64,000 nucleotides of DNA from Paratrimastix pyriformis. Lineage: Eukaryota; Preaxostyla; Paratrimastigidae. Positions within the stretch are counted from its first letter, which is position 1. Each line of letters starts with the position of its first letter. This document shows positions 34,174 through 43,900 of this stretch, one piece after another. The stretch is taken from contig JAPMOS010000076.1 of NCBI GenBank assembly GCA_027972325.1, positions 1 to 64,000 of the forward strand, read 5' to 3'. Position numbers and translations under genes: made by a program. The notes under the pieces are model-generated. The model was not told the DNA's origin. It saw only the letters and a program-made list of their open reading frames with translations, and searched no databases.

Positions 34174-35087
34174 ACACACTCCAGGGGGCAATGCCAATTC
34201 GTGCCCATCTCCCTGCCCTCTGCTTTTGTTCCCATTACTTCGCCCTGACTCGCGCGCACCCACACACACCTCTGGGCCACCGAGTAGGTGGGTCGGCTGC
34301 GGGCCCAGGCCGCCCAGGCCCAGCAGCCGCAGGCGTATCTGGTGGAGACCATCAGGGCGCGTGACGAGACCATCCGCTCCCAGGGCGCCACCATCCGCGC
34401 CATGCAGGCCAAGCTCGAGTCTGCCCCCCATCAACCCCCCCATCAACCCCCCCATCGGTGCCTCCTCGTGTGCCGCCCGGAGCCTTCATTTTCGAATCGG
34501 TTGGATAGTACATCTCACATCACCATCCCCCCCCCCCCCCCCCCCCCCTGCACTTCGCATCTCCCTGCCCCACAGCACCCTGCAGGACCAGCTCGCCCAC
34601 GCGCGCCAGCAGCAGGACCAGCTGCGCCTCGACCTGAGCGGGCTGCTGCAGCAGCGCACCCAAGTGGGCGCCATGCAGGCCGACCTGACCGCCCGCTACG
34701 CCCGCATTCACACCGTCCAGGCCCCGCCCCCGGTAGCTCCCGTACCCGTACCCGTACCCGCGCCCCCGGCCGGTTTGTTGTCGTTCCAGCCCCAAGGGCC
34801 GCCGCCATTAGCCTACGTCCCCCGGCCCCAGCCGCCACCAGCAACGGCAGGTCCGCCCAGCCCTCCTGCCGAAACACGAGATGATGCCTGTCTTTGGTTT
34901 TCCCCCGGCAGCTGGAGCCGGGCCGAAGGAGGCGGGGAGCGCCGCCCCGAACTGGCTGAGGAGGCTCCAGCGGCAGCGGTCGGCCCAAGATGCGCTCCTG
35001 TCGAGGGCCGACGCGACCATCACCGGGCTGCCCGTGGGCAACGCGCCCCCGGGGTGCCCGCCGGGTGTCGTGACATTCTCCAAGTAG
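30180..35087 (+). CDS. PIBF1: PIBF1 / CEP90 orthologue, centriolar-satellite coiled-coil protein
   Basis: In animals CEP90 acts at centriolar satellites and distal appendages and is needed for ciliogenesis. The start at 30180 gives MNGGIEEGVPPPNESSYFDE; a short intron with donor GTCTGTTTCC follows. About twenty exons encode nearly continuous coiled coil. Diagnostic stretches line up in order with the human protein: LSLADFVRLRVYEI (human 'SIPEYVSVRFYEL'), STAREAFERENM followed by LREQRDEALKARQ ('[20 protein letters not shown]'), QAYLVETIRARDETIRS ('YRYLIESVRQRDSKIDS') and the C-terminal NWLRRLQRQRS ('EWSKKQKMK'). A Pro/Val-rich stretch near 34720-34900 precedes the tail. It stops at TAG 35085-35087. 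Exon ends at 31392, 31730, 33118 and 34110 all carry GTCCG donors. The CCCT and poly-C arrays lie in its introns. Confidence 0.85.
32045..32061. repeat. Poly-G run in a PIBF1 intron
   Basis: About 17 G on the transcribed-sense strand, unlike most of the gene's homopolymers, which are C runs on the sense strand. Confidence 0.8.
32469..32725. repeat. (CCCT)n array ending in poly-C and (AC)n, intronic in PIBF1
   Basis: Roughly 230 bp of CCCT tetranucleotides with some CCCCT units, then about 15 C and a short AC run ending CACAG. The exon LREQRDEALKARQ begins within about 70 bp of the array's end, so the array occupies the 3' pyrimidine-tract region of a PIBF1 intron. Confidence 0.95.
34136..34182. 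repeat. Poly-C plus (AC)n in a PIBF1 intron
   Basis: About 23 C followed by AC repeats and CTCCAG. A similar C run of about 20 nt occurs at 34529-34548 in the next intron. Confidence 0.9.
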
Positions 35088-35494
35088 AAAGAACGAACGC
35101 TGCTGCTGCTTGCTGGTGGCTTCGGTGGGGCGGTGGAGAAGCTTCCCCTGGGCGGAGTGTGATGCGGTCAAAATGGGAGGAGGAGGAAGAGGGGGGCTAG
35201 GGTTAAATCTTCTTGGGGTCCCACGACCCCAGTGCAGCGGGCTTTTCGGCCATGTTGCCGTTTTGAAAAATTCTTTGTTTGATGCGCTTCGTTTTCAGTT
35301 CCCAAAATAGGGTACCAACTTTTTCCTCATTCTTTTATTTGGATGCCCGTGCAGCGGGCTTTTTCAAGGTTTGGATAGAACAGGGTGTTGGGCCGTTAGG
35401 TGCCCAAAGATTGACGGAGTCAAAACCGGGTACCGAGGGACGATTTAAGGAGCTGGGGCCGCGATCGGCCATCGACGGTTCTGGTTTGTGGAAA
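35088..35494. other. Convergent intergenic region with a short direct repeat
   Basis: Between the stops of PIBF1 and the next minus-strand gene. GTGCAGCGGGCTTTTT occurs twice (about 35232 and 35349), in each case followed by a TTCGG/TTCAAGG stretch. It could serve 3'-end formation of PIBF1, but this is only a guess. Confidence 0.4.
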
Positions 35495-38400
35495 TCAGTC
35501 CCCATGCGACGGGGACTCAGGAGTCTTGGGGCTGCCGTCGTTGGGCATCACCGCACAGTACATCGCACAGTCCTCCGGCAGATCACTTGAGTTGGCCTCG
35601 GCGGCCTGTGTCGTCGCCAGGAGCACTTGAATTTCGCATTGCAACATGCTTGGCGCCACGCCTTTCTCGTGGGCCGTCCAGAACGAAGCCCAGTCGTGGG
35701 GGAACAAGTCCCCCATCTTGGCCTTGTCTCGGTGCATCTTGTTCAAGACGGAGGAACTGTGTGTGCGTGCGTGTGCGAACGTGTTGGACAGAAGCAGAAG
35801 GTTGTGGGGACGGGATAGGTTGACGTGAAAAGAGGGGAGTCCTTCACACCAACAGGGGCCTCGCCCCAGCCGGGTTGGCCGGTGCGAGGCCCCGCAACAC
35901 GGCTGCATGGTGGTGACAAAGGGGTTGCTGGAAGCGCTGATCGAGCGCGGAACATACCACCGTGATATCAACCACACGGACAAGCACACAGCAACACACC
36001 AACATCCACCCATGAAGCAGCTGTGACACACTGCGGGAAGATCCTCGGCAGGGGCAAGCCAGAGGTGGCAAACCAGAGGTATTCCAGGGTTTCTGTGGAG
36101 GCCGACGCGAGGGCCGCGTCCTGCGGGAGGTGCCGACGAAGCGCAGCCACGGCCCACGCGAGGGCCGCCTCGGCTGCCTCCGGGCCGCCGTAGATCGAAG
36201 CAAGCAGCTCCCGCGGAGAACGAGGCGGCGGCGCCGGAGCAGAGCCTGGCGGTGTGCCGGCAACGTCGGGCCGGGGCCGCTTTGAGTCTGGTGTGGGGGG
36301 GCCCAGGGATCGAGACACCATCCCCAGCGTGACCAGGAGGAGGGAGTCAGCACAGCACCATCACATTCGGTGGGTCGGATGGGGGAATGCGCAGTGACTC
36401 TTGAGAGCGAGCGAACGGGCGAGAACGGGAACCCCGCCATAATGAGCGGTGTGTTCAGAAATGAATCCGAAAAAAAGGGGGATCCGGCGTCAGCAGCCTG
36501 AATTGTTGGTGTGAAGCTGCGCTGTCTGGCTCTTGAAGCCCTAGGTTGCCTTCGCTGCGGTCGGTCGATTTGGGCGGGTTTCCCGATGTCAATTGAAGCA
36601 GGAGGAAGGCACAGACCGTCAGGGCCGCGCGGAGGCCCGGACAACGGGTGGTGTCGGTCCTCACGGGGACTGCCGGGCCCACTGCCGGGCCCACTGCCGG
36701 GCCCACTGCCGGGCCACCCACTGCCGGGCCACCCACTGCCGGGCCCACTGCCGGGCCCACTGCCGGGCCCACTGCTGGGCAGCGGCGTTTCCGACATGGG
36801 GCTTTCCAGACCGGGCGGTCGCCTCGGTGTCATGGCATCGGATCGAATGTTGGCCATCCAGCCGAAGTGCACCACCAGGAACAGAAATTCCAGGGGGCTG
36901 TCGAGGTGGAATGCGCGCACCACCTTCAATCGATCACCAGCAAGGATGACCAGCACCGCCACGTCCGGCCGGACGATCAGCCCATACGGGGCAAACATGT
37001 CGGAGCACGGCGGGCCCGGGGCCAGGGACGGAACACGGGGCAGGAATGGCAGGCAGGTGGCCGGGGGAGGCGGTGAGGCCGGGGGCAGGGGGACCGGTGC
37101 CGGTGCCGGTGCCGATGCCACGGACGGAAGCGAGGGGGGCGAGGCCGGTGCTGATTCTGGTGCTGATGCCGAGGGCAAGGCCAGGGGCTGCGACGAGGCC
37201 GGGGGTGCCGGGGGTGCCGGGGGTGCCGGGGTGCCGGGGTGCCGGGGTGCCGGGGTGCCGGGGTGCCGGGGTGCCGGGGTGCCGGGGTGCCGGGGGTGCC
37301 GGGGTGCCGGGGTGCCGGGGTGCCGGGGTGCCGGGGGTGCCGGGGTCTTGGTCGAGGTCTTGGGCGTCGACGGGGCGGGGACTTTGACGGGGCGGGGACT
37401 TTGACGGGGCGGGGACTTGGACGGGGGCGGGGACTTGGACGGGGCGGGGACTTGGACGGGGCGGGGACTTGGACGGGGCGGGGACTTGGACGGGGGCGGG
37501 GACTTGGACGGGGGCGGGGACTTGGACGGGGTCGGGGACTTGGGAGGTGCAAACACGGCATTGACAAGGGCCTGGGCTTTCGGGGATAGCGGGCGAGTTT
37601 CATACGGTGCGATCAGCGCGTGCGCCATTTCAATCGCGAGGGCGTCGAGAAAGTACCACTGAGGCGAAAAGCAATACGCCGGGAGGTAGGTGGGGGCTCC
37701 TCCCCCAACCGGGCGCGGGTGTAAGAGACCGAAGGAGATGGCGCTGTGTTGTTTGGCGTGCTTCTTCCACCCCGGGAAGGTGAGCGGCGGCACGGGGTGC
37801 GGGAGGGAACACATCGTGAGAGTGGGTTGGGCCCCCTCGAGTAGGAAGGCGGAGGTCTCGAGAAGCCCGAAAAATGACCCATAAAATCGTCTCGCCGCCG
37901 GGAAGTCTGGCGGAGTCCAGTCCATATCCACTCTTGCATACTTTCGCAGGGTCGCAAGCTGCACGGGCTCGGCGGGAGGACAGTCCAGCACGGTGTTCTC
38001 GGCGGTAAGAAACTTGGGAGGCAGCCGCAATGCGGGGTTGGTCTGCTGATTTGGAAGCTCGCGCAGACGCTGTGCAATCTCTTTGAGCTTCGTGGCGTCG
38101 CACACCTCAAGGAAGTCCGGCCGCAGCATCATGTCGGCTACGGGGGAAAGGTCCAAACAAAACGGGAAATCAAAGCCAATCATCCTCCCCGCGGACGGAC
38201 TCAATTCCCTGACGATCTGGCGAAGCGGCAGCGCCCAGAGGGTCGGGTCGGAGGCTTGCAGGGCGAACGTCAACAAGTGCAACGCCACCCGGACCAGAGC
38301 CGGCGGGGACAGGGTGTGCATGTGGAGGGCAAAGCAGCCGATGGCATCCTCGCGACTCCACAGAAGCTTCACCACCCCAGGCGCTGGGTGAGCAGGTGAA

Positions 38401-39092
38401 GTGCGAGGGGTTTGACCGATGAGAACAACCGAGGATGAGCAACGAGGACAAAGACTGACAAACCATTTGAGAGAGGCGCGGGGATGGCGTCTGGAGCGGC
38501 GTCTGGAGCGGCGTCTGGAGCGGCGTCTGGAGCGGCGTCTGGAGCGGCGTCTGGAGCGGCGTCTGGAGCGGCGTCTGCGGCTGCTGGTGCGGCTGGTGCT
38601 GGTGCGGCGGCTGCGCCGGCTGCTGCTGATGCGGTGGCGGGGGGAGAGACGGCAGCAGCAGGCGAGTCAGCAGTCAGCCGGCGCGCGTTCACGCGTGAGA
38701 GATGCTTGAGTTTCAGTATCAGCGATTTGACGGAATGGCCGACAACCGATTCGGCCGATTCAAATTCCACGTCGACCGCCCACATATCACCGGAGGCCAC
38801 CAAAAGGTCAGGCCGAAGAATGTCGTCGCGGGGTGGCGGAGTCGGTGGCGGAGTTTCTGGGTGGGGTGGCGGAGTTTCTGGGCGGGATGGCAGAGCCTCT
38901 GGGTGGGGTGGCGGAGTTTCTGGGCGGGGAGTTTGATGCGGCGGCATTTTGGGTAGCTGCACATCACTATTCCAGGGGCAGTGAGAGGGGAAATCGCCGT
39001 CCAAGAGCCACAGACGCGCGAATATGGCTGGTGACGGCTTGAAAGATCTGTAGGGTTGCCCGAAGAGCTTGCTCGCCCGGATTCTCGCGCAT
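35495..39092 (-). CDS. Large protein with Pro/Ala/Ser minisatellite regions, unknown function
   Basis: The start at 39092 gives MRENPGEQALRATLQIFQAV. A 49-nt intron (donor GTCTGTGG, acceptor GAATAG) joins it to DVQLPKMPPHQ and a Pro-rich repeat region. WAVDVEFESAESVVGHSVKS follows, then (APDA)n, then a conserved-looking folded region (FVLVAHPRLFSSVK, LIVRPDVAVLVILAGDRLKV near 36950). A long Pro/Ser/Lys tract (37.2-37.55 kb) and a Gly/Ser/Pro repeat (36.7 kb) interrupt it. The last exons read ELLASIYGGPEAAEAALAWA (about 36200) and SMLQCEIQVLLATTQAAEAN before TGA at 35495. No catalytic motif was recognised. The mix of short folded blocks and long Pro/Ala tracts would suit a transcription-associated scaffold, but that is speculation. 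Confidence 0.55.
36665..36780. repeat. Coding minisatellite (GGGCCCACTGCC)n
   Basis: Eight to nine 12-bp units, with two variants carrying an inserted ACCC. On the minus strand it encodes (GSGP)n. Unit length is a multiple of three, so the frame is kept. Confidence 0.85.
37200..37545. repeat. Coding minisatellites (GGGTGCCGG)n and (GGGGCGGGGACTTGGAC)n
   Basis: Two adjacent arrays in the same exon. The first gives Pro/Ala/Arg/His/Gly peptides with occasional one-base length changes in the unit; the second gives Pro/Ser/Lys-rich peptide. Because units differ in length, other frames are also open across it. Confidence 0.85.
38480..38578. repeat. Coding minisatellite (GGAGCGGCGTCT)n
   Basis: Eight nearly perfect 12-bp units encoding (DAAP)n on the minus strand. 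Confidence 0.9.
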
Positions 39093-39104
39093 GACGAGTT
39101 GCTT

Positions 39105-40357
39105 TAACCCGTATCGATGAGTCTGACCGCATCGTCACTCAGTTTTCCGCTTTCCCCCAAGAGGGAGGCCGGCAAGAACGGGATCTGGCAAAGAGGGGTG
39201 GCTCGGATCCGACCCAAAAGCAAGACAAACCATGCAACCCGCCATCGGGAGGAGGCACACTCCCCGAAACAAGGCCTCCCAGAGTTGATTCTGGAGCAGA
39301 CTGGGCTGCGGGGGGGCAAACACTCTCACCACTGCAGAGATTGCGGGCATTACAAAGTTAGAAAATGATCAGTCAAAGTGGGCTATTTCAACGAACCATG
39401 CGCAGGGAGTCGGTCTGCGCAAGCGATTCCACAGCGGATTTTGCGAAAAAACAGCTCTTAAGTGGGCAGACAAGCGTGAACAGACCAAAGTACGCAGCCA
39501 TACGCCGGGTTTTGGGTACCCTGCCGGGTTTTGAGCGCACGTCGGCACCCCGCTGGCCAAAACGACCCCCGCCGGAATTGAGGGGCCTCGCTCGGTGGGC
39601 TCGGGCCTGGCCCTGACCCAGACAGGAACACATGGGGGACTCACTGTTTCTCTCTTGGAATTCTGTGTTTGGTTTGGCACCGAGCCTCAAAGCTGCGGTC
39701 ACGAAGGGGACGGGGCCAACGAAGGGGTGCATGGGGCACCAAAACCGCAAAAAGACCTAATTTTAAATTCTGCAGATTTTTCTAAATGGGGTCTAGTTTC
39801 CCGAGCCCAACTCAAACGACTGAGAGCCTGCGGATGAACCGGATTTTTCATCGGGAGCATGCCGGACATTTTCCCAGAGGGGGAGTGGGTGGCGGGTCTC
39901 GGTAAGACTCGGAGCTTGGTGCTGGTGTACCACAGACTGGAGCGAGGGCCAAGTGGTCCCGGGGCGAGCAAACGGCGCGAGGAGAGGGGAACTGAAAAAA
40001 ACTTGAGGTCGGCACTGTGGGCGAACAAGGATCGAAAGAATCTGTAGGCTCAGATTTTTCGAAATCTTTTTTTGCGTCCAAATATGCTGGAACGAGGCGG
40101 CTCGCCTCGACGAACGGCGCTGAAGCCCGAATCAATGGAGTCCAAAACGAGAGGAGACTTGGCCAGAGATGAAACGCAGTGGAATAAAAACCTATGGACT
40201 CAACCAGTGTGAAGATCGCATTGGCTACAGTGTCGCGATACCAGGGGTGGAGGAAAACCCATGCTATTCGCAGAGGAGGGAACAGCGGAATTGAGGTTGC
40301 TGTGAATTCTGGTCTTGCTGTGAGTTCGAGGAGGGCCAACGGTAAAGACCCCATCAA
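39105..40357 (-). CDS. Possible small gene with hydrophobic segments, unknown
   Basis: ATG at 40357 begins MMGSLPLALLELTARPEFTA and the frame continues through FTLVESIGFYSTAFHLWPSL. Further exon-like pieces downstream include FAPPQPSLLQNQLWEALFRG, LLPMAGCMVCLAFGSDPS and a basic end with a stop near 39119. Several short putative introns (acceptors such as CACTGTAG) would be needed. Codon pattern and composition differ from the neighbouring GC-rich genes. I recognise nothing, and the region could be a decayed gene. Confidence 0.3.
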
Positions 40358-40955
40358 AAAGAGAACTCTCCAAACGGTTCTCCGGGAGAAGAGGTCATGC
40401 CAATGGGGACCCCTGAAGTGAAAGCTCTCAGGGGTAAGTTGAAAACAGTTTCATGGTCCCTCGGGGTGTTTCCGAATCAGCATCGAACGGCCGTTTTGGC
40501 CGCCGACGTGCCGACGTGAGAGAGAGAGAGAGTTAGCGTGTTCAACCTCAACGGCACGCAGACTAAGTTGAAATTCAAATTATTACATTCAAGTCTGTCA
40601 CTCTCCTGAGTCCTCGCATGCCACACGCGTCCACTAAGCGTGCGAATCGCAGATCCGCATTGCCTCCCTCGAATTCCGTGGGAGCGCTCGGTGGAGATAG
40701 TCAATAGATAGTGTCGTACGTCGGGCAGTCGGGCACCGGGCACTGGAACTTTTTCCTGGCACGGACGGGCACGGACGGGCACGGACGGGCACGGGCAGTC
40801 GGCCACGGGCACTTACGGGCACGGGCGGGCGTACCAACGTGCCCCACGTCTGCCAAACAGCACGAATACATATACCAGGGCCCAGCCCTTCTTCTGTCAA
40901 CTGCAACTTTTGGAGGGGACGTCCCACTATCACATGATAGGGACGAAGGGGCACG
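40358..40955. other. Intergenic region with a GGGCACGGAC minisatellite
   Basis: No exon chain is supported. At 40766-40830 there are four units of GGGCACGGAC followed by diverged GGGCACGGGC copies. The rest is of mixed composition. Confidence 0.5.
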
Positions 40956-40959
40956 GGTT

Positions 40960-43900
40960 TCAGATGCCTAACCCACTCTCCCGACTGCCCACCTGCCCAC
41001 CAACCTCCCGGCCCATCTCGAGGCCCCTTTCGAACTGGAATATCAATATGCGGATCCGCCCCCAGCCCCTCTTCCGATACACAGCCTGCCTTACGTCCGA
41101 TCGAGAGAAAAGCCGCCCCCCGTGAAGCGTGGGCCCTGTGGTATCACGGGCGGCGGGATCTGAGCCGCCTCGCGCGCTTGCTCGCTGGGGAGGCGAAAAA
41201 GACGGGGTGCGGGGGGCACATGAGTCACCAGCGGGGGGCAGGAAGGCAAAGAGGCCAGCAGACCGGGCCACCTGCTCGCGCTTCTTGACCTCGAAGTAGC
41301 GCTTCTTGACCTCCTGCAGCTCCTCGGTGATCTTGTGGATCTCCTCCTGGTACTCGCTCACCTGGGCGTGGGCCATGTTCAGCTCGGCCGCCATGGCCTG
41401 GCCGCCCCGACAAAGGGTCAGTCAGTAACGCAAGCGAGGGCGGGGGTGGCGGGTGGAGGGACCTTCATCTGGCGGGCCTGGTCCTGGAGTTGGTGGTGGG
41501 CGACGGTCACCTGCTCGGCCACCTGGGGGCCCGGCTGCCGTTTGAGGATGTCCTTCAGCTGGTTGTACAGCTTCTCCTTCTCCTCAAGCTGGAGGTCCTT
41601 CTCCACCACCTGCCCCCCCGCCAGCGGCACAGACCACACAGAAGAAAAATCGGCCGACAAGAACAAAATTGTGAGCCAGAATCGAGGGGCGGCTGGGCGG
41701 CTGGTGGCTGGCGCTAACGCCGGACCTCCTCCGTCTTGGAGATGAGGCGTTTCTGGAGGGTCTGGATCTTCATCAGCAGCTCGAACGTCTCCGGGTCGGA
41801 GCCCTCGAGCAGCTTCCACCGGTGGACATTCATGGGGCTCTCGAGCTCCTCTGCGGGCGGGGCGGAACGGGGGCGAGGGAGGCCGCGATTGGGCGGGTGA
41901 ATGGACGGAGCGAATGGCCGCAACAACACCGGGCAGGCAGCCCGACATGAACCGATCGATCGCACATGGGGCAGACACGCCTCCCCAACCCAAATCCAGC
42001 CACCCCGCGGAGCCAATCGTCGCCTCCGCCACCGTCGCTCCCCGCTACCACAGCCAGCGTTGTCCTGAGCGCCAGCCCGCGCATCACCCCCACATCGCGG
42101 GTAGCACGCCCCGCTTCAGCGGCAAGCAAGCCCCTCGGCGGTGCCGACCTGACATGGCGCGGACGCGGTTCTGCTGGGCGAGCAGCTCGCTCTCCAGGCG
42201 GAGAATCTCGGCCTTCAGCGTGTCGATGGTGCCGGCCCGCCCTTGCAGGATGTGCACGTGCTTCCGCAGGTCGGAGATCTGCGCGCGAGATCAGAAAACC
42301 ACCACCAACAACAAGAAGAAGAAGCACAGCCAGCGCAACCACAGGCCGAGGGAAAGGATCATAAGGCCAACAACATGGGATGATGGATGGGATGGCAGAT
42401 GGGATGATGAACGGGAGGATGGATGGGAGGATGGATGGGATGATGGATGGGATGATGGATGGGATGATGGATGGGATGATGAACGGGATGATGGATGGGA
42501 TGATGGATGGGATGATGGATGGGATGATGGATGGGATGATGGGATGATGAGATGGTGGGCCGGTGGGTGAGGTGGGCGGATGGTGGGATGGCGGATGGTG
42601 AGCAGGTGGTTGCGGCGGGCCGGGCGGGTGGGTGGGTCGCGGGCCTGGGTCTTGAGGATCCTGATGTCCTGCAGCCGCTCGGAGTACTGCACCTCGCCCT
42701 TGCTGAGGGTGCTCTGCTGGATCTTGATCTTCTCGTAGAGCAGGGCCAGCTCGTCGTTGCGCCGGATGAGCTGCGAGCCGAGGATGTCCCGTTCGTTCAT
42801 GACGGCCCGGTAGTCCTCCCGCTGGCGCTTGATCTGGTCCTCGGCCTTCGAGATGATCCCGCCAAGTTTGGCAACCTCTTGCCGCTGTGGGGGGCACGGG
42901 GCACGGGGACGACGCAGACGGCACAGGGATGGGAACCGACAGACAGCGCAAACCAGAAAAGAAACTGTCGAGTGAGCCGGGGCTCCTTCATATCCGATGG
43001 TGAAGAAGATACCGATGAATGATGGCGATGATGGTTATGCTCCTGCTCATGGCACGGGACGGGGCCGACACAATGGGGGGGCCGTGCGGGGCGGTTGGGC
43101 GCGCGGACCAGGTTTGCGACGTAGATCTGGGAGCCCTTGAGGTCCTCGTTGAGCTTCTGCTTCTCCTTGTCGAGGCGGTCCTTCTCGGTCTCCAGCTTGC
43201 GCTTCTCGAAGCTCTGGTCCACCAGGGCCGTGTCCTTGGACTTGATCTCCTCGCTCAGCTGCTCCACCTGGTGCTCCATGATGTGGAACTTGCGCCGCAG
43301 CTCGCCGTTGATCTGCCGAAGGCCAGGGTGAGGAGGGAGGAGAGGAGAGGGGAGTGTGAGCACAACGGCGGCAAAAATTGGGGGATGGTTGGTGGGATGG
43401 GTGGGCAGGGGGGCAGGCTGGAGGGGCGGACCTCCTGGGCGTTCATCAGGTTGCGCGAGTAGAGGTTGCGCTCCGTCCGGACGCTCTCGTAGAGATTCTG
43501 CAGGAGGGGAGAAGGAGAGAAGGCAAGGGTGAGATTTTTGTGAAACCGACGAGAAGGCGAGAGGATGAGGTGGCGTGATGCTGCGAGGTGGCACTCGACT
43601 GGATGGTGTGGGGTGGGGGATCTCGGAAAAATGGCTCGACAATCACTCACCAACTCGCTTCCCCTCCCGAACCGGCAAAGCCCACACACGGCACCTTTAT
43701 CGCAAATGGCACTCCCCCCCCCCCCCACCACCACCACCACCACCACCGCCACCACCACCACCACCACCACCGCCACCGCCACCGCCACCACCGCACTGAT
43801 GGCATCCCGGGGGGACCTTCTGCTGTGCGAGCTTGGTCTTCTCCTCCTTGATCTGCTTCTCGAGGTCGGAGGCCTTCAGGGCGCGCATCTTGAGCTCCTC

